Source: Euprymna scolopes
Taxonomy: Eukaryota > Mollusca > Cephalopoda > Sepiida > Sepiolidae
Assembly: GCA_024364805.1 (NCBI GenBank)
Contig: CM044523.1
Span: 42,254,020-42,284,159, forward strand
DNA: 30,140 bases
Direction of reading: 5' to 3'
Part shown: positions 8,683 to 19,435 of the stretch, in pieces
Position numbering within the stretch: position 1 is the stretch's first letter
Layout: each line of letters opens with the position of its first letter
Program-made: the position numbers and the translations under genes
Notes under the pieces: generated by a model
The model's input: only the letters and a program-made list of their open reading frames with translations
What the model was told of the DNA's origin: nothing
Databases searched by the model: none

Positions 8683-9106
8683 TTTAATGTTAATAATGAT
8701 ATTCCTTTTGAAGTAATAAATGCCTGTCCGGGTCAATAGTATTAAGAAAAAATAACTTACTTCTTTTGTAAAATAATTTTCATTATCAGCTAAATATTCT
8801 TTAAACAAACGAACAAGTTTCTTTTTATTTATTTAAAACTGTAACAATTGTTTTCATTAAAATAAATATTTGCTGTCTTCTTACCATGAACTTAATTGTT
8901 GGTGAAATATTCTTCAAATCATTACAAAAAATCTCACATTTTGAAATGCATTTATTTATAATTGTACTGTTTCAGTCAATGTTACAACATAATTTGATTT
9001 CGGAATAATTAATTTTAGAATGGATAAAATTCGAATTTATTTACTTTAGAGACATTGACTTAATCACCAATCACAATCTCTGCTCACCAGATAATCTAAT
9101 TTTGTG
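8683..9106. repeat. Intron repeat, paired with 4290-4690
   Basis: This is the second copy of the ~400-bp block in intron 1, ending 25 bp before exon D. It lacks the ATTATTTTTATAGC word of the first copy and differs by several small indels, so the duplication is old. Confidence 0.8.
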
Positions 9107-9131
9107 AAAACTTTTTATTTCTTACTTTCAG

Positions 9132-9410
9132 ATTGGCACTAAAATAACGGAAAACAAACGTTTGAAACGGCAGCACAAAAATTTAAGTGTAGAACATGAG
9201 AATCTGGAATTGGATGTTCAGCAGAAAATGGCGCAGTTTGACACGATGGTTGATGAGCTTCAGGCGAGGAAAGATGAGGTGCAGAACCTTCAGAGTCAGT
9301 TGCAGTCTGTGCAACATGAAAACAAAGAGTTGCGCTCTGAAGTTGAACGATTGCAGAGAAGTTTAACAGATAATCAAGATCGCAATCCCGTCATTCAAGA
9401 ACAACTTCAG
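9132..9410 (+). CDS. GOLGA3: Golgin-160 exon D
   Basis: The exon follows CTTACTTTCAG, opens IGTKITENKRLKRQHKNLS, and ends IQEQLQ at CAG|GTGCGA (phase 0, 93 codons). Human golgin-160 has VEAGHNRRHFKAASLELSEV at this point, then QLLQKQLDEQLSKQPVGNQE; the exon shows the same HxxxS start and the Gln-rich SQLQSVQHENKELRSEVERL body. No special motif is seen beyond the coiled coil. The donor GTGCGA is weaker than in the other exons. Confidence 0.87.
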
Positions 9411-9472
9411 GTGCGAATATATTTTTTGTTTATGTTTGTTCTGACTGACACATAATATTAAGTTATAAATAC

Positions 9473-9893
9473 TAGAGCCCATTAAAACCGAGTAAAAGTT
9501 ATAGCCCATTAACTTAGAATAAGTGCTATATGCCAAATTGATGGTTGAATATGGCTAAATATGTGCTTATTTTTATGAAATACTAATCCCTATCGATCCC
9601 TAACTGTGCATTGAATGAATACCATAATACTCAGTTTGCTGCACTTTATCATAGTGAAGGCCATACAAAAGCCCAGCCAGATTGATCAAGCTGTTTCTGA
9701 GAAAAGTTCTAGAATAAATGTGTTATTGTGATGACTAATCCTTGTTAATCCCTATTTGTGCATTGAATGGATACCATAACACTTGTTTGCTGCACCTTAT
9801 AATAACTAAGTTCCATACAAAATTTGAACCAGATCGGCCTAGTAGTTTCTGAGAAAAAAGAAAGACACAGACTAAGAGAAATAAGATATAGAT
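9473..9893 (-). mobile_element. Helitron-like non-autonomous element with two internal direct repeats
   Basis: The left end ACTAGAGCCC (minus-strand 3' end GGGCTCTAGT) and following sequence AAAGTTATAGCCC...ATGCCAAATTGATGGTTGAA match the fragment at 22803-22900. Inside are two direct units (about 9582-9703 and 9734-9856). Each has ACTAATCC...CCCTA, GTGCATTGAATG, ATACCATAA, TTGCTGCAC, CCATACAAAA, CAGAT and TTTCTGAGAAAA. There is no ORF. The CTAGT end suggests a Helitron, but its hairpin is weak in this copy, so the class is tentative. Confidence 0.5.
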
Positions 9894-9939
9894 TTTTAAT
9901 TTATTAGAATTGTTTGAAAAATTGATTTTCTCTTTGTAG

Positions 9940-10056
9940 AGTTTCCAGTGGCAACTGCAGCAAAAGACGTCTGAACTTGAAGCGACACAAAAACAACTTT
10001 TGTTGTGTGAAGAGCGACATCAAATGGAAATTGAAAGCCTACAGAAAACTTTCCAA
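9940..10056 (+). CDS. GOLGA3: Golgin-160 exon E
   Basis: This exon encodes 39 codons after TTCTCTTTGTAG: SFQWQLQQKTSELEATQKQ, then IESLQKTFQ at CAA|GTAAGT. Human golgin-160 has MENLKWEVDQKEREIQSLKQ, then LEGLQQLLQ, so the pattern F/LxWxxxxK and the ESLQ/EGLQ tail agree. It is phase 0 at both ends, so skipping it would keep the frame. It continues the coiled coil. Confidence 0.87.
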
Positions 10057-11160
10057 GTAAGTTTGTTAAGGTTAAGATGATGCCTAACAAATGGTTCCCA
10101 CATTGGGAAATCCTTCTCAATTTCACCTTTTAGTTATTTCTACTAAGTTTCTTTTTGACTTCTGTTTTCTGGTTAGCGAAAATCTTGCCAAATCTTGCCA
10201 GTGTTATATTGAGAAAAACTCTCTTCTAATTAATACTTACATAAATTCCAGTTTATTTTTAAAATTCTACATAAAAAATAACTAATATTTACTTTAGAAT
10301 ATTTTTTTTTCAGAATGGTTTTATTTTTAATAAAATGTTATCAAAATATATATTTTTAGTCTTTTACTTTGAAAACATTTTCAGAATGGTTTTATATAAT
10401 GTTGGATTGGTACCCCTACAAATTTTGATAATAGACTATTCCTGATGTCATTTGTGGTAAACAGGTTCTGCTTTCCAGTCAGTCTGGACCCAAGACTCAG
10501 AGGGACAGAGTCGTAAAATTACTTGTCCTTCAGTTGAGTGAGAGTTCCATTCGACTAACATACTTGTCTACATTTCTATTAATATATTATTCATGTCACT
10601 GTTTCCTGAGTCTTCTCGTTATTCCTTCCACATTTACTCCACAACATATAATAAACAGTATATTTTAAAAGTTTATGTAAAAATAATCTTTACTTTGAAA
10701 TTTCAAATTTAAAAAAATTTTCAAAGTACAAACAAAAAAAAAAATAGCTATTCACAGATGATGGCGAAGAAAATATGTTCTACGACAACCTTATAGCAGG
10801 TTAATGAGAATGAAGTTTTTGCTCTAGCAGAAGATTTGAATAGTTGGTACTTGTCCGGAATTACCTTTACATTAAAAAACAAAAATTAAAAAAATCTGTA
10901 TAATGTACGTACCTGTGACAGAACAAAAATGTCATATTCCAAAAAGGCACTTCTGCATGACAGTTACATGAGGCGAATGTGTGTATTTTAAGTTTAATAA
11001 CTCATACCTTTCTAAAAGTTTGTGCAAAGACAACCCCTTGGAGGGGTTCTTTGAACAAATAAGGGAATTCTATTCTATGCAAAAACACCATATTCCAAAA
11101 AGGTTTCAATGAAAATCACTCATTAAAAAAAAATATATTATCAAAAAATTTCTTTAAATT
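10057..11160. other. Intron 5, left part
   Basis: TTTTCAGAATGGTTTTAT occurs twice (about 10308 and 10379). The word CATATTCCAAAAAGG also occurs twice (about 10932 and 11090). The stretch 10430-10640 is somewhat less AT-rich and may be an unclassified repeat. No exon was recognised. Confidence 0.5.
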
Positions 11161-11185
11161 TTTATAAATAAATAAATAAAAACTT

Positions 11186-11560
11186 TTACATTAAGATTAT
11201 ATGGTGGTATGTTGACAAACAAAAATTATATTTTGATATATGTGTATACAATCTTACTGTGAAAAAAAAACAGACTTTGTGTAAAAAAAGAAACAAAAAA
11301 AACATTTTTCTTAAACCTCTATAAATGTTTAATGTTTTTACATTTTGATGTGTTTTTATAATTTTATTGTGAAAAAAACAAACAATTTTTCTGTAAAAAA
11401 AAATTATTATCAAACCTCTATAAACGATTCATGTTTTTAAAATTCTATTTTGCTACATTGACAAATTAAAATTATATTTTGATACATTAAATCACGCATT
11501 GAAAAGAAATTATATTAACACATTAAAATTATATTTTGATACATTTTTATACAATAGATG
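11186..11560. repeat. Degenerate tandem repeat array
   Basis: The motif AAATTATATTTTGATACATT and close variants occur at about 11224, 11468 and 11526. Two longer units (11253-11345 and 11370-11440) share ACTGTGAAAAAAA or ATTGTGAAAAAAA, a poly-A-rich middle, AAACCTCTATAAA and CATGTTTTTA-like ends. The open frames here are low-complexity and not coding. Confidence 0.6.
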
Positions 11561-12030
11561 TTTCAATTTTCATATATTTTTGTGTTATTTATTTTGTTAT
11601 ATATTTTTGTGTTATAAACACTTGTTTATATTTGAGGTTCACATAATGGCCACTAGACGGCAATTCTCTTTTGAAGAACAGGGGTCGATAACTCGTCTCT
11701 GTTGCTAATATGTCACTATCATGTAGAAGTGCCTCCAAAAATCATATAAATTGATTAATAGTTTTATTTTTAACTAAGAAAATCAAATTTTATGAGTTAA
11801 CAAAAAGGGACTACATCACATTGCTATCTTAAAGAAAGAAGAGCAGTTCAAATTTGTGAGATCAGCCTTGTAATATCTATGACTTCCCATTAATTGCTTC
11901 AAATCGTTTAAAAATTTTCTTTATAAAAATAAAACTACTTGATCAGTTTATGTAATTTTTGGAAAGTATTTTTATTCTATCAATAGTATGTATAACAAAT
12001 ATTTTTCTGTATTTTTGTTTTTAATATCAG

Positions 12031-12159
12031 GGAAATTCTGGACAAATACCAAATAGTCATTTTGAAAAGATCTCTGGTGATTTTGAGGGTTTGCATGGAA
12101 GAACTGGATATGATGATAGGAATGCAGAAAAAATGAATTACTTGAATAAAAGAAGTTAA
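12031..12159 (+). CDS. GOLGA3: Candidate alternative terminal exon (weak)
   Basis: A strong acceptor (ATTTTTGTTTTTAATATCAG) at 12011-12030 is followed by 42 open codons, GNSGQIPNSHFEKISGDFEG through NAEKMNYLNKRS, then TAA. In phase 0 it could be joined to exon E and end the protein early, replacing the C-terminal ~200 residues with a non-coiled-coil tail. No phase-0 donor is present, so it cannot be an ordinary internal exon. No poly(A) signal was noted close by. It may be a chance open stretch. Confidence 0.2.
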   Translation, partial: GNSGQIPNSHFEKISGDFEGLHGRTGYDDRNAEKMNYLNKRS

Positions 12160-12215
12160 GTGGTTGTCAATTGTCATGAAAAGACTCAAACTTAATTTGC
12201 TTTATTCTCTTTTAG

Positions 12216-12341
12216 AATGCAACACAAGAAATGGAAAGCCTCCGAAGTGAATTAAATCAGTCTCGTCAGGATAAAATGAATCACCAAACCAAAGTGGCTG
12301 AATTACGAAGTGCTTTGAAAACTTCCATTCAGCATCACAAG
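12216..12341 (+). CDS. GOLGA3: Golgin-160 exon F
   Basis: This exon encodes 42 codons after TATTCTCTTTTAG: NATQEMESLRSELNQSRQDK, then KVAELRSALKTSIQHHK, ending at AAG|GTAAAT (phase 0). The human stretch is NVKSELEMAQEDLSMTQKDK, then KVSELKNNMKTLLQQNQ. The shared KVxELxxxxKT block and length make this one of the clearest matches. Being phase 0-0 it could also be skipped in frame. It is the last exon that is purely coiled coil. Confidence 0.9.
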
Positions 12342-12419
12342 GTAAATGCATAAATTTAGTAATTTTTCCATCAGTTTAAGCAATTCAGTCTTTTTTTTTT
12401 TTTAATATACTCCAATCAA

Positions 12420-12735
12420 GTTATATTGCCACTTGGACATAAGGCGCTACTCTTTAGGATCATGTTTAACGGGGGACAGGAGTTAACAGTGTATGTCAGG
12501 TCACATAGCATTTAAACTTCTGCAGGTTAATACAGTCAGAAAAGCAGGAAAGGGGACAGGAATTTTAAAGGGAATTCAAGGGAAGAAACTATTAGAGTAG
12601 AAGGTTTTGCATCATCTATGAACCTCAACAGTGAAAGGGTTGGAATTTGATGTTTGTCAGATGAGTCGGAAGTATGCACGTTGAGAAGATACAAGTGTTA
12701 TGAATTCATCAGAACATATTTCATTTACTATTTGG
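12420..12735 (-). mobile_element. 5'-truncated LINE tail, antisense in intron 6
   Basis: The minus strand gives VNEICSDEFITLVSSQRAYF, PFTVEVHR and CKTFYSNSFFPLN with intervening stops. It is parallel to the copy at 7185-7545 (shared plus-strand words: AGAAACTATTAGA, TAGAAGGTTTT, CTCAACAGTGAAA). Both are the end of the same LINE polymerase and both are dead. Confidence 0.7.
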
Positions 12736-12774
12736 GTGATCCAGTATCACCCAGTGTCCATATAAAGTACAAGA

Positions 12775-13102
12775 AAAATTTAAACCAAAGAATTCAATAA
12801 AAAGTTTACAAGCTTTAACATCAGATCCAGATGAAAATTCTACATAATATTGAACTGGTCATTGTGATCTGCACTGATCAGACATTCCTAAAATTTTGTG
12901 TTTTGCATCAAATAACCTCAAAAGGGTTGATATGCCACAAAATAAACATTCCTTTTCATCTATTTTTATCCTTCTGAAACGATGTCTGCACTGGATTTCT
13001 TATTTTAGATTTGTTTGATTATGACCATTGTATTCTGCCTGATGACTCACACCATTTGCGAAGTAAAACAGAAAAACCAAACACCTAATAAAAAGTTTAC
13101 AA
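12775..13102. repeat. Unclassified repeat with short direct terminal copies
   Basis: AATAAAAAGTTTACAA preceded by an AAACCAAA-type word occurs at about 12783-12812 and again at 13073-13102, about 290 bp apart, flanking a moderately complex segment. It may be a small retroelement with direct ends or a target duplication around an insertion. No coding capacity was recognised. Confidence 0.35.
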
Positions 13103-13187
13103 TTGTATTTCAACATTAAAATGACCCAAAACATTGTTTTTATACCATAAAACATTTTCTTTTTGTTTCTGTTTCTTTATTTTTCAG

Positions 13188-13429
13188 ATCTCTAAAAAGG
13201 TGTCTTCCAAACTGAAATCTCCAGCCAAAAAAGTAAAAGAATTGAATAATTCTGAGGCTGTTTCACCTGAACACGTTGCCTCCTTGCCTTCTCTTGATAA
13301 AATGACATGTTGTGATGTTGGTACACAGATTGACAATGATCTAATCGAATCCATCATCCCAGAGCCATTTAACATTGAAGCTTTGGAGCAGCTGCTGCAA
13401 GATACGACCGTGCAGGCTTTGGAAAGCAA
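13188..13429 (+). CDS. GOLGA3: Golgin-160 exon G (linker to C-terminal block)
   Basis: The exon follows TTCTTTATTTTTCAG and opens with a basic linker, ISKKVSSKLKSPAKKVKE. A non-coiled-coil stretch follows, CCDVGTQIDNDLIESIIPEP, and then FNIEALEQLLQDTTVQALES before AA|GTAAGT (phase 2). Human golgin-160 has a comparable basic break (AAKTRKEPKGE), then KIPDCPVPASLLEELLRPP, so the LxxLL helix after a proline-bearing linker is shared. The linker differs in sequence and is longer here. Serine- and lysine-rich SPAKK is a possible phosphorylation site; this is inference only. Confidence 0.87.
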
Positions 13430-13814
13430 GTAAGTGACTTGTTCTTGTCAATTACTCTGACCGTTATCTTGATAGACTTATATATTAGATACACTGTCAC
13501 AATGGCAACCTGGGTTCATACTAGTAGAAGATACATCCTTGACAAGCAATCCAACAGTGACTTTGCTGTCGAGCTGAGGTATGGGTTCACGGAACTCCAT
13601 CTTCCTAGACTTTATCTTTTCTTTGAGAAAGGTTTTGTTTATTGCTAATCACCTGGGGGAAATTCTGACAGAATTGCTCAGGCATTTTTTGTTGACAAGA
13701 ATATTCTTCTATTATGCTGGCTTTTCAAAACCAAGCCTGACTTTGTCTAAGCTTCCAGTTAGTTATGGTAGTCCATCCATGTGGATGATGATGTCTTCTT
13801 TGTCATTTAAAAAA
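13430..13814. other. Intron 7 between exon G and the LINE
   Basis: The GC content is a little higher than its surroundings, and open frames of 69 and 133 codons occur on the plus strand. Neither resembles a known protein. The stretch abuts the 3' end of the antisense LINE and may be an unidentified repeat. Confidence 0.4.
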
Positions 13815-16800
13815 AGTTATTTATTTATTTTTTTAATTGATTTTGTAACTCCATTGTTAACTGAACAAGCCCAATGTGTGATCTACACTGCTTTGCACAG
13901 ATGGCGCATAGGAAGACAGGATTTGGGTTTTGATGGTGAATGGCTATCGCTTGTCGGTGTCTCAGTGTGCGACACTCTGTAGCTGCATGCTCATGCTCGT
14001 TGTTGAAGAAGGTCATTCCGCTATCACATGTGGAGTGCCAAGTGTCTCTGTCCGCTGCCAAAGTTTTGAAAAGATTGAAGGAGATATTGCAGCGCTTGAA
14101 GGTGAGCTTGATGTAGTCTATGTAGCGTTTCTTCGGGCAGCTAACATTTGGTCAGCCATGAGTGAGGAGACTGAAGAGAACTCTTCGAGGTAGTCTGTTT
14201 GAGGGCATCCTGATGACGTGGCCCAACCATCGAAGCTGACGACAGATAAGGAGTGACTCAAATGGAGGCCGAGAATCTGTTGTAATTGTCTGATGTGAAA
14301 TGACCAGCAGCTTGATGTGATGGCGATATGGAACCCATGCCTTGGAATCATACAGGAGAGTGGGTATGACAACTGCATTGTACACAGCAACCCTTGTATG
14401 GGTCCTGAGATTGCTGTTGGTGAACACTCAGTCATTCACGTGGCCAAAAGCAGAAGAGGTGAGATTAAGGCGACGCTGAGCTTCATTGTTAAGGCCGTAG
14501 GAGAATGAGAGATTGGAGCCAAGGTATGTGAAGCTGCTGATATTCTTTAGAGGGATACTGTTGACGGTGAAGATGGGAGCATCAGTTAGAAACACATTTG
14601 GCAGGATTTCCATCTTCTTGGTGTTGATAAGAAGACCAGCTCAGTGGTAGGTGTTGGAGACTATGTCAAAAATGCATTTAAGTCTGCTGGAGGTATGGTT
14701 AGGGAATATAGCATTGTCGGTATACTGTAAGTTGAAGATGAGTTCTTCAGAGGTTTTAGTCTTGGCCTGAAGACATTTCAGGTTAAAGAGGTTGCCATCC
14801 AGATGGTACTGGACAGCAACGACATCAGAAGGTTGAAGGTCACGGAGCGAAACCAAAGTGATGGAAACCAGGAACAGGTTGAAAATTATGCTAAGACACA
14901 TCTCTGCTTCACACAGACATTCACGGCAAAATTGTCCAATTATGCTCCTGATATGGTAACACAGACATACATGCTAGTGTAAAACTGCTGGAGGACCAAC
15001 AAGAAAGTAGAAGGGCAACCAAACTTTCAGAATGTTCTATAACAGCTCATGGTTCACGGTGTCGAAGGCCTTGGTTAGATCTACAAAAGCCAAATAGAGC
15101 TCACGATGCTGTTTCCGACACTTCTCTTGGAGGAGACGAGCAACAAAAATCATATCAGTGGTACTACGCTCTCGGCGGAAGCCACATTGTGATTCTGAGA
15201 CGGCAGGATCAACAACAGTCTCCAGAAGTTGGGTAAGCATGATCTTAGCCAATACTTTGCTGACCACAGAAAGGAAAAAAATGCTGTTGCCACAGTCAGC
15301 ACTGTCATCTTTACGTTTATAGATGAAGATGATGTTAGCATCCTTCCACTGCTGTAGGAGACACTTTGCTGACCAGCTCAGCAAAGATGAACCAGTGGAG
15401 ATGAAGAAGGAAGTCAGTTCCGTCACACTTGAGGATCTCAGCGGCTATGCTGTCGGGACCAGTTGCCTTGTTAGACCTCCTTCACTTTGCTGATGGATGG
15501 TGGGTTGTCCAGCACGGGAATGGATGGCAAAATGGGGAGATCATCGACAATGGAGGGATCAGTGACATTGATCTTATTAAGCAGCTCCTGCTGATGGTCA
15601 GCCCATTTTTCCAGGATACTGCTCTTCTCTTTGATGAGAGCACCATCCTCACATGGTGCATGGAGCGTTGCTTTTAACCATGGATCATCTTTATTGCCTC
15701 ATAGAAACCATGGGTGTCGCCAAGGTCTGCACGGCTTTGGATCTCCCTAGCTTTCTTCAGCCACCATTCATTTTCCATCCGCAATTCTCGCTACACCATG
15801 GCATGGAGAGAGGGAGGAGAAACGCTCTGGATTTTAAGAAGGGCATCATGAGCTGCATTTTTCTAGTGTATGAGGGAATCGATTACCCCTGCACAGTTGT
15901 CAAACCAGTCCTTGTGTCACCTCTCAGAGCAGCCAAGGATGGATTCTGAGGCACCATGAAGAGCGGTTGAGATTTTTTGCCAATCTGCTGTGAGGGTAGT
16001 AGTGGTCACTGCTGAGACAGCAGCCGGGGCAGGGAGGGCGATGACATCACCCAATTTGGCTGAAATTGCCGGATCCTGTAGAGAAGACAGGTTGAGTTTC
16101 TGTTTTGGCTTTTACCAATTGGCAGGTGGATATATGTTTAGCCGGAAATGAGCGAATCAGACGGTGATTAGTGGAGCATTCAGCACCACGCATGGCATGG
16201 GTCAAGAGCATGTCACACAGATTACATTGTCTGACGATCACAAAATCGATAAGATGCCAGTGTTTGGACCTTGGGTGCATCCAGGATGTCTTGTACATGT
16301 GACGTAGCTGAAAGATGGTGTTGGTAATGGTGAGACCCAGCTCTGTACAGAACGACTGAAATCGAAGACCATTTCTGTTTACATTTCCGACTTCATTTCA
16401 TCTAATGACTCTTTGTCATATCTCATGGTTTTTGTCAACTCTATCGTTAAAATCGTTCAGCAGAATGATCTTATCACTGCTTGGAGTGTTCCTGATGGTA
16501 GCCGTGAGGTTTCATAGAAACGGTCCTTCACGTCCTCCTCTGAGTCAAGCGTGGGAGCATAGGATCTGGTCAGTGGAAGCTGTAGGGTCATGAGACGTTC
16601 ATTGATGGCAGTTGATGCCTCAGGTAGATGGCGAAGCAGAGATGACCAGGTGGCAAAACCGACACCGTGAATGCAACAGGCATCCTCTGGGAGACCTTTC
16701 CAGAAAAAGGTGTAACCCTTGCTGACCTCCTCAAGTAACCCCTCACCAACAAATCTTGTCTCACTAAGGGCAGCAATGTCAATGCTGTAGTGGGCAAGTT

Positions 16801-17690
16801 CTATGCCAACTAGGGCGGTGCGACGAGGGTGATTTTCTGTAACAGAGTCTAGAAAAAGTTCTTACATTCCAGGTAGCGACTGTCAGAGGTTGCTGTTTGC
16901 TGTTCTTTATGTTTTGAAGTGAGATGTCCTGGTGGATGCGGTTGTCCACCAAGGAAATGTTGGGCAGGCAGTGTTTAGGCCATCTTTTCCAGGCCCGTCC
17001 TCCATTTTGAGGTGAGCAGTACAGTTTTTGAATATGGCTGCTCAGTCACCCTGATAGGACCATAAGAGATGCTGTTCTGGTCCCAAACTCTGAGCAACCA
17101 TCTTGCCAGGGCTGCCTAACATGCAAGACACAAATTAGAGGCTTCCAGCTTTATCCGGAGCCTGCCCCCATCTCTCATTACCCCATACCCACAGGTCTTG
17201 GATGTGAGTCATGAAGAAGATACCTGTGCAAAAAGAAAGTGTAAGTGGAAGAGGGGTGCACAAGCCCCAGTCCACTATTTTGACCACCCTCAGAGCATCC
17301 AAGTGGTACGGATGAGAGCTGCAACTGGTTCGTTGGTTAGCTATAGTGTCCTGCCGATGTGTTGTTACTATTTAGCCCATAGATGGGTCAGCATTTCACC
17401 ATCACCAGGGCGTGTCCACATACTGGTGTGCCATGATGCTGGTACTATGCAGTGCTGATCCTCCATGGTTTCTGTCAGGAACCTAGACCACAAGGCAGCA
17501 GGGTGTCAGTTACTTTTTAGGGCACTGACTGCTTGCCCATAGCCAGAACCCCAATTAACAAAATTATTTTTAACACGGACAGGTGGAGATTGGCTACACA
17601 TAACCCTGATTGGGGAATAAATTGGGTACTAGACCTTGCTCAAGGATCTCCCACAGTCTAGCGGAGGGAAGGAGGCACCTTACTACTTCT
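13815..17690 (-). mobile_element. Nearly full-length but decayed LINE (RTE-like EN-RT), antisense in intron 7
   Basis: Reading the minus strand from about 17.0 kb down, an apurinic-type endonuclease is seen: TVATWNVRT (~16.9 kb), DIAALSETRF (~16.78 kb), then HPRSKHWHLIDFV (~16.26 kb). A linker follows. The reverse transcriptase then shows SQCGFRRERSTTDMIF (~15.19 kb), the first catalytic Asp in FVDLTKAFDTVN (~15.07 kb), and the YADD box changed to YTDN (~14.73 kb). The thumb reads SFTYLGSNLS (~14.53 kb) and LGHVIRMPSNRLPRRVL (~14.2 kb). A C-terminal NPNPVFLCAICAKQCRSHIG knuckle-like motif lies at ~13.9 kb. Several frameshifts and stops, plus the lost catalytic Asp in YTDN, make it inactive. 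A 3' AAATAAATAAATAA tail lies at about 13815-13835 and a ~700-bp 5' UTR at 17.0-17.69 kb. WNVRT and FTYLGS suggest the RTE side of LINEs; clade not certain. Confidence 0.88.
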
Positions 17691-17727
17691 GTTGATGAAA
17701 TAATTTTCAGCCTGCTATTAATAAATT

Positions 17728-17950
17728 AACACATAAATAAAAACAGAAACAATACGTACAATGAGCAGACCTTGGTTGCAATCTTCTGTTAAAAAGTTTG
17801 TATAGGAAAACCGTTTTAAGGGCATGTATTGTTTTTATTTATGTGTTCATCATGACCATTCTCATAAACATCAAAGAGACCTGGCGTCCTTAAAACGGTT
17901 TTCCTATATGAACTTTTTAACAGAAGATCGCGACCAAGGTCTGCTCGTTA
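17728..17950. repeat. Interleaved foldback repeat (A-B-A'-B')
   Basis: Arm B (17763-17822, GAGCAGACCTTGGTTGCAAT... to CCGTTTTAAGG) is an inverted copy of B' (17889-17947), about 88% identical by eye over 58 bases. Arm A (17730-17756, AACACATAAATAAAAACAGA...) is an inverted copy of A' (17826-17848). The order A, B, A', B' is interleaved and not nested, so the two hairpins cannot both form in a simple cruciform. No ORF is present. It lies directly beside the 5' end of the LINE. Confidence 0.8.
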
Positions 17951-19010
17951 CACTTATCATTTCTAACCTCCTAGAGAGAAGCTAAATAAATAATCAGTCA
18001 ACACTAGCACGTCATGACTTATGGTGGAAGTGGATGAGGTTACTATTTTTAGAAAATTCAGAAAATTTAAAATTTGAACACTTGAACTTTGTATAATTGT
18101 TTTGAATTTTTAAAAAATAATTTGTCAAAAACTTTTGATACTCTTTCACTTAAGAACTCATCTTCTTACCAACACTGCAAAGAACTATCCCTTCTTCCTC
18201 TGCATCTAAAAATCAAATGGAGTTTCTTTCCAAGAACTCGATCGAAATGTTGTGAAAATAACACTCAAGATGAGAACAGTAGTCCAAATAATCCAAATAA
18301 TGCATTTGTGTTTTTCTTTTTGATACATCTTGTCTCCATGGGATTTCATTTTATGATATTGTATATTTTATCCTGATTTTATATATATATATATAAAGTT
18401 TAAATTGTGTTAAAAATGATGAATTTCTTTATATTTGAAAATTATTAAAAAAAAAACATTCTTATGAAAAACATAGTTTCTGAAATTGTATCTCTCCACT
18501 TCTCACCAATATAAATATAATGTTGTATGAGAAATTTCTTCTATTCCCATTGATTGCCTGTCGTCTTACTCAATAAAAATGGCTGTTTTGTCTCATTAAC
18601 ATGTAGGTTTCTCATTGGATGATGATATCTCTCGAAATAGCTAGTCTAGATATTCTGATCTTTTCTTTCTGACTGGAAATATAAATGAAAGTAATTAAAA
18701 GAACACAAATAACTAATGGATATGAAAAGATTTAGATCAATGCAGAATAAGGATTGTATTATAATCAGTGTATTCTGAGCAGGTTATGTAACCATCAGAA
18801 GGTGCTGAAACACTTAGTCAATGAAATCACAGAAGCCAACAATTAGCAAACAGTATATTTTTTTGTTTTTTAATTGTTAGGTGAAAGTACAGAATAATTA
18901 AAAAGCCTCCTACTGCCCATGTTAAAATGACTTTGTAAATAATGTTATTTATACACTAAACTGCACAAGTATCTATTTTCATTGAAATTACCATATATGA
19001 TGACTGTTTT
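17951..19010. other. Intron 7, middle part
   Basis: AT-rich intron with a short TATATATATATATA run near 18379. I recognised no exon or named element. Confidence 0.5.
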
Positions 19011-19435
19011 CAATTATAGATGTTTGCAAAAATACTCGAAGGATACTACAAAACTTTTGTATGATATTGCAAAATTGTTTGCACGAACAAACGAAAATAT
19101 TGTGCTGTGAACATATATAATTACTTTAATTTTATTTTTAAAAACGTATTTGCTTATGATGTTTTAGAGTTTGTTCATCAAAATACAGACCAAACTTTCA
19201 AAAGTATTTAAATGTGTAATATTATTAGTTGTGTATTTTGCCAAATTTGAAATTCAATATTTATTCTTAAAATTTCGAATAGAAAGAAAATATTATACAA
19301 ATTGATTTATATATTTCACTCCCTATTTCATCCGTGATCACAGTTCTCTTCATTTTTTTGCATGAATAGTTTTGCAATATTGTTTGAAAGTTTTGCAAAA
19401 TAATATGTATATTTTTGCAAACGTCTATATAATTG
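19011..19435. mobile_element. MITE-like element with ~75-bp inverted ends
   Basis: The left end, CAATTATAGATGTTTGCAAAA, runs through TACAAAACTTTTG and ATATTGCAAAATTGTTTGCA. The right end (minus strand) is CAATTATATAGACGTTTGCA, running through TTTGCAAAACTTTC and ATATTGCAAAACTATTCATG. The two arms are alignable over about 75 bp, and a TA dinucleotide sits at each border. The 270-bp middle has no ORF. It is a non-autonomous DNA transposon, family unknown. Confidence 0.7.

Noticed and set aside
11186-11413. 75-codon minus-strand frame
   Set aside because: Low-complexity Phe/Lys translation of a degenerate AT-rich tandem array.
13184-13429. 81-codon minus-strand frame across exon G
   Set aside because: Shadow of the well-supported plus-strand exon.
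14152-16797. Several separate small genes on both strands
   Set aside because: The minus-strand pieces are parts of one decayed LINE; the plus-strand frames are its antisense shadows.
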